DNA of 64,000 nt, from the NCBI RefSeq assembly GCF_000699445.3, contig NC_067201.1, forward strand, positions 20,811,001-20,875,000. Reading direction: 5' to 3'. The DNA is from Schistosoma haematobium. Lineage: Eukaryota > Platyhelminthes > Trematoda > Strigeidida > Schistosomatidae. Under the pieces are notes generated by a model. It had not been told where the DNA came from. It was given only the letters and a program-made list of their open reading frames with translations, and searched no databases. The translations under genes and the position numbers were made by a program. Positions 45,945-57,414 of this stretch are shown piece by piece (the stretch's first letter is position 1; each line of letters begins with the position of its first letter).

Positions 45945-46335
45945 AAGTTTTGTGAAGATTTTAGAAAGTTCAATGCATGAAATCATGAATTAATTGGAGC
46001 TAAACCACCATGAAAAACCTGGAAGCACTGGATGGATGTTTCGTCCTATTGTGAGACTCCTGCTCATCAGTGTGCATTCATGATCCCGCCCCCCTGCGAG
46101 ATTCGAATACAGGACCTATCAGTCTGACGTGCAAGCGGTTAACCAGTAGACCACTGGGTCAGTCGGCATCTAACGGTGTTGATGTTTAACTTCAACCAAT
46201 CCACGAAATTGTGCCACCGTGGATGCGCACCGCTGAGGAGTCCCATACTAGGACGAAACAACCGTCCAGTGCTTCCAGGTTTTCCATAGTGGTTTAGCTT
46301 CAATTGATTCATGATCTCAATCATTGAAATTAACC
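45945..46335. mobile_element. Family B repeat, inverted pair
   Basis: A minus unit (tail, ribozyme with inserted GCAG-like change, head, linker; 45950-46218) is fused to a plus ribozyme and tail (46219-46335). The fusion is exactly at CCACCGTGGATGCGCAC, where the minus linker CCACCG meets plus TGGATGCGCAC. Confidence 0.85.
46226..46271 (+). ncRNA. Hammerhead ribozyme, family B, near intact
   Basis: CTGAGGA, stem II GTCC/GGAC, GAAAC, cleavage GTC; stem I GCACCG/CAGTGC has one mismatch and stem III reads ACAACCGT. Confidence 0.6.
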
Positions 46336-47141
46336 AATATCTTTAAGACATAAAATGTATTCGGTAATTGACTAATTCATTATTTCTTGAGTGGGTAGTA
46401 ATAATTTTGTTTTACAGTTGATAAGTTGAAAGAGTGGGAATGATATTGTAGATCACCAACGTAGATGATCTATGTTGAATGATTGGAGGTCTACTCGAAT
46501 TAGACAGGAATGGTGTGACGAACCAACTAATTTCGAAGTCACACTTTGTGGTCAACATTCAACGTGGATTACGCCTTCAACGTATCAAAGTATTATGGCT
46601 GCTTTGAAGACCGTATAACACAAAGGATGTTATCAAGGAAATATATTAGTAAGAATGATTACAGAGAAGATAGCGAGACCACCACCGCATACGATCAACT
46701 GATGCGCGTTGGCTTTCCTTTATATTGACAGAGATCGACGATCTGTTCGATATTCAGTGAACCAAACTGCCGGATGATTTAGCTAGGGCTCAGTGACATT
46801 TCACTGGCCCTATAATATGAAATAATATAGAAAAAATATTATTAAAATAACAGTTTTAACATATAATTTGCATATTAATTTAATGTTTAAAGTTTTACTG
46901 ATTTAACTAGAATGATTATTATACAATCAAATAGTACATTATATGAAAGAATTCGAGTGATCAAACATGAATTAGATAATATCTCTTAAATGTTTGTACA
47001 AATTAAAATTTTTTACTATGAATAGCTTGTTGTTGATGGATATCAGTTTTTGACGTGGTTCTGGATGGATCGAATGACAGTTTTCTTGTGTGATGAAGTG
47101 TGAAAGTCAGGATGTTATCGTCGGTATGCTCAGGTTACAAA
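46336..47141. other. Unassigned; 60-codon open frame at 46546-46728
   Basis: A plus-strand stretch from about 46440 to 46800 is less AT-rich and has an open frame (KYYGCFEDRITQRMLSRKYI). I do not recognise it. It could be a remnant of a retroelement or an orphan exon. Confidence 0.3.
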
Positions 47142-47995
47142 GTTACTTACTTACTTACGCCTGTTACTCCTCGTCGAAGAGTATAGGCCGATCACAGGCA
47201 CTCTCCATCCAATCCTGTCCTCGTCATTTCTTTCCAGTTACTATTCATCTTTTCCATATCTGCTTCCAACTCCTTACACAGTGTGTTCTTCGATCTTCCT
47301 CTTTTCCAGTTCCCTTCAGCATTCCAAGATAGCACTTGCCTCGTGATACACTTTGGTGATTCCCACAATGTATATCCTATCCACTTCCAACGTCTTTTCA
47401 TAATTTCCTATTCATCTGGAAGCTGGTTTGTACTCGCTCACAGTATGCTGTTACTGATGGTATCCAGTCAAATTATATTAAAATATCTTGCGTAGACAAC
47501 TGTTTATAAGCACTTGTATTGTTTTGGTTATAGTTATAGTAGTTCTCCACGTTTCAGCTCTGTGCAGTAGGACTGTCTCGACGTTCGTATTGAAGATTCT
47601 CACTTTGATATTGGTTGAAAGTTGTTTTGAGTTCCATATGTTCTTCAATTGTAGGGATGCTGTCCTTACATTGTCAATCCTCGCCTTTACGTCTGCATCA
47701 GATTCTCCTTGTTCATCGATGATGCTATCCAGCTACGTGGAACTTCCCACCTCTTCCAGAGTTTCCCCATCACATGTAATTGTGTTGATGTTCTCTGTTG
47801 TATTTCAGGATCTTGCGTTTTCCCTTGCGTATGTTAAGGCCTACTGCTACCGAGGCTGCTGTTACACTGTTTGTGCTGCTTCGATATCCGGTGGATTGAA
47901 TTAAGCTGGTCTGTTCAAGAGTTCCTCAAAGTGTTTTACCCATCTGTTCCTCTGTTGTTGAATCTCGGTGATTGTCTTGTATTCCATGTCCTTGA
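47142..47995 (-). pseudogene. RTE-b retrotransposon with RT core deleted
   Basis: Minus strand, in order: an upstream linker block (ITEIQQQRNRWVKHFEELL, near 47990-47930), then a direct jump to the post-RT block (KTQDPEIQ region, Ala-Asp-Val-Lys-Ala-Arg-Ile), then [19 protein letters not shown] and the 3' end GTAACAGGCGTAAGTAAGTAAG. The RT palm motifs are missing, so there is a large internal deletion. Frameshifts follow. Confidence 0.8.
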
Positions 47996-48049
47996 TCTGT
48001 TTGTAGTAATAATTGTATTGTGATATATATATATATCACTCACGTGAAC

Positions 48050-48420
48050 ATTTAACCTACCGTCCAGTGAGCCAAACCTAAAGAAGAAATCTACGGAGTT
48101 TAAATGAGAAGCCGTAATCAGTAGAGTTCAACAGTGTTCGGTATGAGGATATGACTCACTGAGAACGATGCAAGAAGATCGAGCAATATCTCTTTCTGAC
48201 TAAAGTTAGATATGTACATTATTGGGTCTCGGCTCACTGGTCTAAAGTTTGAAAGTTTGTAAATGAGACCGAAGGTTTCAGTTTCAATTCTCGGTGGTGA
48301 AGTTGTGAATGTACATTGCTGAGGAAACCCATACTAGGACGAAACAATGATTCAGTGCTTTCAGGTTTTGACTTGTCGTCTAACTTAGATATCGATTCGT
48401 AATCTCAATAAAATACTATT
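48050..48420 (+). mobile_element. Family B repeat, complete but decayed
   Basis: 5' region (GAGTTTAAATGAGAAGCCGTAATC), head CGGCTCACTGGTCTAAAG, ribozyme with CTGAGGA but lost stem II, tail. Confidence 0.7.
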
Positions 48421-48944
48421 CTTAGTAAGAAACTGTAAACATAATTGGTAAGACACTGAATATTCAACATGAACACCATGGATATCGGATAAAGACTGAT
48501 AATTGCGACAAACGACTCAGCAATACGGCCAGATCAAATGTTGAAGCTGAAATATAATCAGAAGGCGTTCAAAAAGAGATATAAGCCAGTTAGAAGTGTA
48601 AAATATTATGAGAGTAAGAGAATATAGAAGAATGGGGACTTTCGAAAACACATTAAAATCTGTAGGTTTTATTCGTCATCGATCGATTTCAGTTGTAACT
48701 TATGGAGTTCAGATATGTAGATAGTGAATTAGTTTTTATTTCCAATGGACGATCATCGCACTATCGATTGAACTTGGTATTTCGCCTCAAAATTCTAGTG
48801 GTTAAATATTCTTCTAACGACCTGAAAGTCTTGGATTTGCTCTCGGGTATCTCAGTTGAGATTTATTTACAAGGAATACAATCTACGAACCAAAAGCAGT
48901 CTTCGAAAAACCTCCATTTAAACTAACAATTGAATTTCTTATTA

Positions 48945-49020
48945 TTTTCAATATTTTACATTTTCTTTTGATTGATATTTAGGACTGGATTTAGTCAATC
49001 ACTGTCAGCATATAGGCTCC
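48945..49020 (-). mobile_element. Family A repeat, tail remnant
   Basis: TTTAGGACTGGATTTAGTCAATCACTGTCAGCATATAGG resembles the inverted A tail as at 36930-36980. Confidence 0.35.
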
Positions 49021-49431
49021 TTGAATAGATGCCTCGAATAATCCCCTGTAATTACAAGTCTATCATGTTGTTGCACCCTGATCAACGGTAGAATCCAGGA
49101 GAAACAATTTACTTGGTTCCACATAAATTTTCGGGTTGATGTTTACGCTAAGACTGTAATCAGGAACCATTGCTTCAAATGCCAAAGTGTCATCTAATAA
49201 GCTAATGATTAACTCAATACCTAAATGTATTTCAATGACATTAATATCGTCTCCCCATGAGTATTTATAATTTCCTAGAGTGATCTTAGTAAATAGCCAC
49301 TCAGGGTGAGAGTTTCAAGACCTCTTACTAGATAGTGTGAACATTGTTTGATGATTGAAAATGGGGTCTATTAAATTCCTTTCACGTTGATGTGTGTCAA
49401 ATTTATGAGAATTTATGGATTTTCCAACATA

Positions 49432-49640
49432 ATGGAGCTGACGAGTCACAAATAGGACGAAACGCGCGTCCTGGATTCTACTGTTAGCCACTATCCATCT
49501 CTGCTTATAATGCTTTTGAATTAAGGCAATATCGAGGCACACGCACAGTATGCACATATGCCAATAACAGACTGATCAATTGCAGTCTTAAAACCTCAAT
49601 GGGAAGATACAAGCAAAACAATACCAAGTGAATAATGAAG
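49432..49640 (+). mobile_element. Family A repeat, ribozyme and tail
   Basis: Truncated exactly at the ribozyme core (GAGCTGACGAGTCACAAATAGGACGAAACGCG...), followed by a well kept tail to ACAATACCAAGTGAATAATG. Stem I's 5' strand is lost, so the ribozyme is inactive as it stands. Confidence 0.85.
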
Positions 49641-50021
49641 CTATGCGTACAGAAGAAATATCTTCAATCACTCCTCGTCCCCTGACAAACTTCAAGGTCA
49701 ATTAATCTTAGCTATTGAATAACCTAATTTGACTATTGTACTTACGATCTTTAGTAGTCAAACGTTATACATCTCCCCTATACATGGTTCATTCATTTCG
49801 CATTCATTCCTCCTTATTACGTCTTACCAATTTTTCACACAATATAGTCTTCCATTAAACATTTGATTGAATTGTAAATGTACTATTATTTCTCTCACCC
49901 TATTTGACCCAAATTTATTCTGATGATGGATCTTAAACATTTTCACTTAACATATAAGCTGATTTAGGTTAACATTATATGAGTCATATCAACATTAACA
50001 ATTTTATTCCATTTTAAGCAA

Positions 50022-50185
50022 AGATGGATAGTGGTTAACAGTGGAATCCAAGGCGCATGTTTCGTCCTATTCGAGACTCGTCAGCTGGATTTATCTGCAT
50101 CTCAGAGTTGATATTCACTCTGGGACTCGAACTCAGTACCGTTCGCTCCAAACGCCATCGCGTTATTCACTTAGCTACTGAGTCC
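50022..50185 (-). mobile_element. Family A repeat, head and ribozyme
   Basis: Minus strand: AGGACTCAGTAGCTAAGTGAATAACGC, box B GAGTTCGAGTCCC, CTGACGA core, but the cleavage triplet is GCC, so predicted inactive. Confidence 0.85.
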
Positions 50186-50392
50186 TTTATATAATTAATT
50201 CCGTTTAATAATTTGAACAGATCTAAATAACAATTATGACAAAATAGTAATGAATTCATTTCGTTTCATAGTTCCTACTTAGCTTTTTATAAGCGTTATA
50301 TATATTAAACATTGCTTATAGTTGTAGATAAGCCTTGGTTACAAGTGTCAAATGTCATCAAACGTTAGTCTTCTCAAATTTGTAACCAGTAC

Positions 50393-50520
50393 CCATGGTG
50401 GGAGAAGGCAGTGAGTAGGACTTTCATGTCAGTGGTTGTATGCACGTGGCCATGTGAGAGCATTTCGAGAGGGAGAGCTGACTCTCCCTACCCTCAGAAG
50501 TTCCAGGGTATTTGTATGCT
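50393..50520 (-). mobile_element. R4 interspersed repeat, 5' part
   Basis: GAGAAGGCAGTGAGTAGGAC...GTATGCACGTGGCCATGTGAG...GAGAGCTGACTCTCCCTACCCTC is the 5' end of R4 on the minus strand. Confidence 0.7.
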
Positions 50521-50724
50521 TTAGGAGGTCGGAAATACACATATAAAAGTTTCAATCATTTCATAAATCCAATAACCAATGGTATATTGTATTTTAATGA
50601 TCATCAATTAAGTATATCATATTTGGCAATATAATGATGTATTGTATTGTGATCTGATAAAACATCAATTATCATAACGATTAAATACATAACTACAATT
50701 GGTTTCAGAATAGATGTTCCGTAG

Positions 50725-51135
50725 ATTGTTGGATTTCATTGAAATCACGAATCGATATCCAAGTTAAATAAGCATTGAAAATCTAGAAGTACTGAATAAC
50801 CGAATTATCCTGGTATGAGGCTCATCAAAATTGAACCCAATCACCTAGATGTCATTTATCAAAGAATAAGCCCTAGACTATTCAGTTGCGATTCAATAGT
50901 TTACAAGTTTAACTTCATTCAATTTGAGATATTGAATGACTAATGATTAGAAACACTGAATTTCTTTTATTGATCCTGATCGCGCGAGCGAGATCGTGAA
51001 TGCACACTGCCAAGGAGGAGTCCCACAATAGGACGAAACGGTCGTCCAATGATTCCAGGTTTCCAACAGTGGTCTAACATCAATCGGTTCATGATCTCAA
51101 TCAAAAACTTAATAATCACCATAACCCCTATACTG
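50725..51135. mobile_element. Family B repeat, inverted pair
   Basis: A decayed minus copy (50725-50960) faces a plus copy from box B onward (50980-51135). The plus ribozyme carries the same CCAAG core insertion as the minus ribozyme at 13600. Confidence 0.75.
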
Positions 51136-51542
51136 ATTATTTTTCATATCATTTAAATCAGTCAAACTTGCTTTGTTCTTTTATACAGAAATCAACCAAT
51201 CTCTAATCATCTGTGTTTAAAGATAATGATTAATGAAGGAACTGAGAACTATCGATCAACGTTTGGAGTAATTAAGAAGTAAATAGAAAACAGTCAATTA
51301 GAACATAATTTTATGGTTGAATGAATAAAGTTTGTAAGAGACAATGGAAAAATTTACTTCAATATGAATGTACTTGTCTTATTCATAATGAATTGATCAC
51401 CGGGTGGTGATCAATGTCATGTATGTCAGGTCCTTCTTAGTGCAAATTGAACGCTATCGATCAAGTTGCAATGTGGCCACTAGTCTAGATGACTTGACAT
51501 TATGTTGAGATAAGATGGTGGTTGCAGGTAGTCAACAAGAAA

Positions 51543-51587
51543 CCCTGGATCTGGATTTCGTGTTATTTGGCACTCGTCAGCAAGGTG
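51543..51587 (-). ncRNA. Hammerhead ribozyme, family C, near intact
   Basis: CTGACGA, stem II GTGC/ACAC with one mismatch, GAAAT, cleavage ATC. Stem I is kept. Confidence 0.5.
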
Positions 51588-51711
51588 TACCTGTAATCTT
51601 AAGGGAACTGGTGCTCCCGGATAGCCTAGGGATAACGTCTCTGAATGTGAAGTTGGATGACACGAGATCGAATTCGTCCGGGAGCACTAGTTCCCTCAAA
51701 ATTACAAGTAC

Positions 51712-51756
51712 ACCTTGCTGACGAGTACCAAATAGCAGGAAACCTAGGTACAGGGT
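51712..51756 (+). ncRNA. Hammerhead ribozyme, family C, damaged
   Basis: Stem I ACCTTG/CAGGGT and CTGACGA are kept; stem II is broken (GTAC/GCAG) and the triplet is GTA. Confidence 0.45.
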
Positions 51757-52099
51757 TTCCTGTTGACTACCCCCAACCACCATCTTATCTCAGCACTTGT
51801 CTTATTCAATCTCCTTGTCTTAATTTTTTTCTATTTAAATTAGAATAATGGTGTACTAATTAGTTTTACTATGACAGAGATAATTCACTGATTGGACGGA
51901 TACTTTCGATAATCTTTGAGTTAGATAGTTAATTTGGGAAGTTCTCGTTACTATTCTAGTCAACATCATCAGAATCCATTACATTTAAGAGTAAACTGTT
52001 TTAGAATTATTCAACAAGGGTTAGACTCATTTAATCGGTTGGTCTTGTTTGAAATCAGTTATCATTATAAGTTTCATTATCTTTAATTCACAAGCATTA

Positions 52100-52280
52100 T
52101 AGGCAATGATGGATGGTGGCTAGTATTGAATAACATGGTAGTGTTTGAAGTGAACGGTACTCCGTTCGAGTTTTATAGTAAACAACAATTTTGGGATGCA
52201 ATTACATTCAACTGACGAGTCTCAAATAGGATGAAACACGCGTCATGGACTCCACTGCTAACCATCATCTAACTTTGTTC
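52100..52280. mobile_element. Family A repeat, inverted stub plus plus-strand unit
   Basis: A minus stub (GCAATGATGGATGGTGGCTAG) precedes a plus head, box B (GTTCGAGTTTTAT) and ribozyme (CTGACGA, GAAAC, GTC kept; stem I lost), ending CATCATCTAACTTTG. Confidence 0.65.
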
Positions 52281-52313
52281 ATACCTCTTAATTTTTATCA
52301 ATAAACCACATAT

Positions 52314-52680
52314 TGTTACGTCCTTAATCTGTCTACCCACTTTTGGTGCTGAGAATAACTTGTCTAATTTAGATTAAGACCTTGACGCGATTGGCTGACC
52401 GGCTTAACCTCAAGGCTAATATACATGAATTCAAAGTGGAGTAGAGAGCGACGAAAACTATTCTATCACCTGATTGGCTGACAAGCATGCGAGTGAAAGA
52501 AGACAAGACAATTGGAACACTACTCGATTTATTCTCAGTTTCGATCTGGGTCCCGATTTCAATTTGTGTAAAAGAGTACATGAATACACAAATGACTAAC
52601 CAGACCACAACTCACAATAATTAGGAAAATACAATTATGTCCAAAACCGGGGATTAGCGTAGAAAAATAGAATATGAAAT
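52314..52680 (+). mobile_element. Possible solo LTR, gypsy-like
   Basis: Starts TGTTACGTCCTTAATCTG, an LTR-like start, and contains GATTGGCTGAC twice (52386 and 52470). No boundaries or duplication confirmed. Confidence 0.25.
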
Positions 52681-53004
52681 AATATGTTCAAATGACAATA
52701 GCTTTGGAACAAAAAGGGGTTATGGCAGTGAATCATACATCAAACGAAAGCTCATAGTTTGTAGAATAGATTAGGGACAAAAATAAATGTTATCGTTTTA
52801 CAAGCTTTGAATTAACTGAAATAACGTCCCCCCCCCGAAACAATAGGTTCCATAGTTTGTCAAGACTTCTTTGTTTCTCTGTTCACATCACATAAAATCT
52901 GATTAAAATTATATGACTTTATGTCACATTGCAATCTAACTAGATATTTAACAAATAAAGATTTCAGTGTAAATTACCATCCACCTACCTATATAAAGAA
53001 CTCG

Positions 53005-53815
53005 ACATCTGAGGGAAAACACGGCATACAGTCGACAGCTCAGAATCAATTAGATGATTTGGACTTCGCAGATGGCCTAGCCTTCCTATCGCATACACAC
53101 GAACAAATACAGATAAAGACAGCCAGTGTAGCAGCAGTCTCTGCATCAGTAGGCCTCAAAATACACAAGGGGAAAACTAAGGTCCTCAAATACAACACGG
53201 AGAACAGCAATCCAATCACTCTCGATGACTAAACTGTGGAAGATGTAGAATCTTTCATATACCTGGGAAGTATCATCGATGAACAAGGTGGTCCAGATGC
53301 AGACGTAAATGCATGATTGGCAAAGCACCAACAGGACTACTACAATTGAAGAACATATGAGACTCAAAACAACTTGCAACCAATATCAAAGTGAGAATCT
53401 TCAATACCAACGTCAAGACAGTCAGTTCTACTGTACGGAGCTGAAACTTAGAGAACTACTACAACCATCATCAAGGTGTAAGTATTTATAAATAATTGTC
53501 TACTCAAGATACTCAACATCCATTGGTCGGACACCATCAACAACAGCCTTCTCTGGGAGAGAACAAACCAGCTTCCAGCTGAACAAGAAATTAGGAAAAG
53601 ACGATGGAAATGGATAGGACATACATTACGCAAATCATCAAACTACATCACGAGGCAAGCCGTAACTTGGAATCCTGAAGGGAAGCGGAAAAGAGGAAGG
53701 CCGAAGAACACATAACGTCGGAAAATAGAAGCAGATATGAAAAGGATAGAGAATGCTGGTGAGAGGCCTATGTTCCTTCACGAGGAGTAACAGGCGTAAG
53801 TAAGTAAGTACCTAT
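53005..53815 (+). pseudogene. RTE-b retrotransposon, longest 3' copy
   Basis: Starts in the RT palm just before motif C: LDDLDFADGLAFLSHTHEQ, where the usual Ala-Asp-Asp reads Ala-Asp-Gly. Then comes the thumb-like ASVAAVSASVGLKIHKGKTK, a Tyr-Leu-Gly-Ser-Ile-Ile block, [20 protein letters not shown] and [10 protein letters not shown], ending AGTAACAGGCGTAAGTAAGTAAG. At least four stops or frameshifts. 5'-truncated. Confidence 0.85.
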
Positions 53816-54406
53816 ATATATATATGTATATATAAATGACATAGAAACATTCATAAACATGATAACAAGAATCAATAAAATTAGTTTATCATAACATCCA
53901 GACAAGTAGTATATATATATATATATCCCTTTAGAAAAGAAAGATCAATACTTAACTACTTTTTACTGTTTATTAGTCAACATGGGAAAAACCACAACCA
54001 TTATAGTTGATAAAGTAGTATTTCTTTAACTATAATCTTTACCCGTTTATCATTATCACATTCATATATGTATATTCAAGGTAATAGGAAAATAACCGAA
54101 TAATGAATTGAATATACACTAATATCGTTTAGATAATCCATAATTCTATTGCTTTGCTGTTACCAAACAAAAAAAACAAAAAAGAAACTGCCATTCAAGT
54201 TTGTAGTCAAGTTGGATACCATTGTATGGTGATGTTGATATTTAAGTAAAAATGAATGTCATAGAAATAACACTTTTATATAGAATAGAAATTCCTTAAT
54301 CTTTTTACGTCATAATTCTTACTATTCTATATATATTTAATCTATTTGAATATGGTATTATTAATTAAATAATAATATTGTAACTATGTAAACGAAAAAG
54401 TCACTT

Positions 54407-54712
54407 TATGGTGTGTGAGCTACTTATATCCATATAAGTAGTATATAATGATGGTTGGAAATAGGATAAATTTCAGTAGAAGATCAAAAAGGAAAGAATG
54501 GGAACAGTAAACAATTGTGATATGGAAATATGGTAACAATGAAATCTGGGACGATGGATTGATATTCACAAAATGAACAGTCAAGTTGGAAACGAATTGA
54601 TTGATAATTTGCAAATGAGGTATCGTACTGTATGGTTTTTAGATTTTAGTAAGATGTTCCGTAATTCTGTGTGACAAGTACATTCGATTGTCCCCAGTCA
54701 TGTTCTTGTTCA
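54407..54712 (+). mobile_element. Solo LTR, small LTR family
   Basis: TATGGTGTGTGAGCTACTTATATCC...GATTGTCCCCAGTCATGTTCTTGTTCATCA matches the LTR at 14736-15013 across its length. Terminal TG is TA, and no target duplication is seen. Confidence 0.65.
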
Positions 54713-54729
54713 TCAAATGTCGATAAACT

Positions 54730-54955
54730 TCAAGAGTGAACATCAATTCTGAGATGCAGGTGTGTCCAGCTGACGAGTCCCAAATAGAACGAAACGCGCG
54801 TCCTGGATTCGACTGCTCGCCAATATCCATATTTGCTTATAATGCTTGTGGACTGAAGTAAAATCGAGGTAATACGCACATATGCCAATAAGTGACTGAT
54901 CAATTGCAGTCTTAAACATCCATGGGATGATTTAAACAAACAATACCGAGTGAAT
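54730..54955 (+). mobile_element. Family A repeat, ribozyme and tail
   Basis: AGTGAACATCAATTCTGAGATGCAGG, ribozyme, then tail to ACAATACCGAGTGAATAG. Confidence 0.85.
54763..54810 (+). ncRNA. Hammerhead ribozyme, family A, near intact
   Basis: Stem I TCCAG/CTGGA, CTGACGA, stem II GTCC/GAAC (one mismatch), GAAAC, ACGCGCGT, GTC. Confidence 0.65.
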
Positions 54956-55359
54956 AGTTTATCAGATAGATAAGAATATTTGGAGATTCAATGGGAAGAA
55001 TGTGAAGTGTTTTATCTCTTCTAAAATACCACAATGATGCCTATCAACAGAACTAATGCAGTAGTCATTAGATATCTGGATTAAAACCATTATGTATCTC
55101 ACAATTATTGTAGTCTATACTTTGAACAAGCCAATAACTGAACAACACAAAGAGATGAGAAGCAGATTTTCCTGTCGGTCGTAACATAAAATATATACAA
55201 TATATTTGATATTATATGATCACTGAAGGTTGAAGATGGACTGTTACGTGTAACAGGAATAGTCTAACTATTAGTGAATTAAAAAGTGGATATATGATAC
55301 AAGTATAGTTTCTTGACTTCATGTTTACCTCAAATTGACTAAGGACTAAGTTATATTTA

Positions 55360-55430
55360 ATGATTGAATTCATAAGTCAATTGAAGCTAGACCACCATGG
55401 AGAATCTGGAAGCACTGAATGACCGTTTCA
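55360..55430 (-). mobile_element. Family B repeat, tail fragment
   Basis: TTGAATTCATAAGTCAATTGAAGCTAGACCACCATGG...CTGAATGACCGTTTC, broken off inside the ribozyme. Confidence 0.7.
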
Positions 55431-55654
55431 GTCAAGAAGCAGAAGATGGTCATTGAATTTTCTTCACATTGTATTTTGTTTTATAATTTCCAATGGAATT
55501 ACTATAGAGATGCCGGATGATGATCATTTGAAGATGCGAGCAATACTTAACTTAAAGCATTTGTTAATGGTAATCAACTCAAAGTATGGTGAAGATATGT
55601 ATTAATCCAACGTGTTACATCACATCATAACAACAAGATGAAATTAAAACATTA

Positions 55655-55943
55655 GATGAGACTATAATTTATGGATGAACCAATCAGATTTACGATAACA
55701 GGTGTTAGATTTTGGCTCGAAATTCATTCATCCATTCGGCTGAATCGAATCTTGGCATCTTAGTTGATATCAGTTCATGATGAAAACCCTAAATCTAATT
55801 CCAAACCTTAACTATCAACTGTAAATCATAATCCTTATTCTTCAAATTGCTTTATAACCCTAATTTAGCCCTAGTCAGTAGGTAGACACTCTCAAGATCA
55901 CTTTAACGTTGCTCAAAGGTCGTCCATAAACTATAATCTCACC
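55655..55943. mobile_element. MITE, 289 bp, with 8-bp target duplication
   Basis: Left end GATGAGACTATAATTTATGGA, right end TCCATAAACTATAATCTCACC (inverted). Flanks AAACATTA (55647-55654) and AAACATTG (55944-55951) match at seven of eight positions. No coding capacity. An 8-bp duplication fits hAT or Merlin superfamilies. Confidence 0.75.
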
Positions 55944-56284
55944 AAACATTGTACAGTAAAAGTACCAAAATCACAATAATTCTAATCAGATTAAACAAGA
56001 CGAAATGTGAGCATAAAATCCGAAATACAAATACTCAAATGTAAAGATGGAATACATTCGGATCACTAAAATGAATTTTGAACTATGTGACCATTTATCA
56101 ATTGAAATTTCCTTCTTTACTTCAAACAGATGGTCTATATTTGCCAATAGCGACTTCATAGACACAAAGTAAGCTTCCGAGTCCACTTAAGAGATAGTCA
56201 GTTATACGAATTACATTTCCCAGACTACTTATGTTTCATCTTCAACTAATACTCTAAGTTTAACAGGTAATTTTCAATATATAT

Positions 56285-56372
56285 ATGTGCTTCACCCTTT
56301 TAAGATGTGAATCGAACCCCGAACCTTCTGTCTCACGTACGAACGCCTAACCTCCAGACCACTGAGTCAAAA
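56285..56372 (-). repeat. tRNA-like head of a family B-type repeat
   Basis: Minus strand GACTCAGTGGTCTGGAGGTTAGGCG ... GGGTTCGATTCAC shows box A and box B. The ribozyme is absent. Confidence 0.5.
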
Positions 56373-56559
56373 TGCAATTGTACTATTCATAAGCTTTTTT
56401 AGCTCTGAAAACAAATCAATCCAGCAAAACAATCTATTGCAACGAATTCACTTGTTGAAAACTATACATTCTTACATAAATAATTCACTATTCAATTCGA
56501 AAACTATATTAGGCATCACAGAATTTACTTTGTCCCTAATTGTGAAAATCAAAATCATT

Positions 56560-57060
56560 TATTTTATTGTATTTAAACACATAAACATTAGTACAAGAAG
56601 GCACAAAAATATAAATGAGCCACACTTCGTCACTCGATTGGTGTGTGGGCTGGAATACTGTCTGTACGCCCAAATCGAAGCAGATGGTTTTCTTAAAAGG
56701 CCACAACCCGAAATTTCGATCTAAAGGTTTGGTTCACAATACAGTGGAACAACGTAAGGAGATGAAGTCTTATGGTAACCGTTGACCAACAATTGGTTCA
56801 TACACCATTTGTTCCCTTAAGATACTGTAGCCCATGTGCACCAATGGTTTAGAATCAGGGTTCTCCAACTTCCCTAGATGGATCCTCCATATCCACCAAC
56901 CCGGTTAAAACGCCTGCCTTCAATTTCGTAAACAACACCCGTGATGCGAGAAAAGTGAGTAGGTCTTCCATGTCAGTGGCTGTATACACGTGACCATGTG
57001 AGAGCATTATGAGGGGGAGAGCTAATTCTCCCTACTCTCAGCGGTAACAGGGTAATGCTT
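56560..57060 (-). mobile_element. R4 interspersed repeat
   Basis: Minus copy with tail near 56560-56590 (TTATTTTATTGTATTTAAACACATAAACATTAG on plus) and 5' region at 57000-57060. A 95-codon plus frame crossing it is antisense repeat. Confidence 0.75.
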
Positions 57061-57414
57061 GGATAGGTAAGATCTACACAGACAGAAACAACTGAATTGA
57101 AAGATTACAAAAGAGAAGTGTTGTCAGTTTAATTGAAGTTACAACACCAACATGATTGATTTTGATCAAAAAAAAACAAACATTAAAATGTATGTATTTT
57201 CATAAATTTAATCATTCAATGTGTCTAATTGAGAAATGTTATTAAAAGCAAACAAGAACAAAAAGTGATTGACAAATAATGGAGTTGGTAAGATCAATAC
57301 ATCTGTACAGTTGTAGGTCACTTAAATATAAATTGATCCTACTCAAAATTATCATTGAATGTACCTGAGAACTAGAGAGAACAAGTGTCTATATGATATG
57401 AACATTATAACTGT

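Larger units (their letters stand above)
51415..51785. mobile_element. Family C repeat, inverted pair with two ribozymes
   Basis: Minus C tail and ribozyme (51418-51620) meet a plus unit with head (GGATAGCCTAGGGATAACGTC), linker, ribozyme and tail start (51615-51785). The arms 51530-51617 and about 51680-51775 are inverted repeats. Confidence 0.85.

Noticed and set aside
51515..51783. Two 68-codon open frames on opposite strands with similar sequence
   Set aside because: They are the two arms of the family C inverted pair, so the similarity is due to the palindrome.
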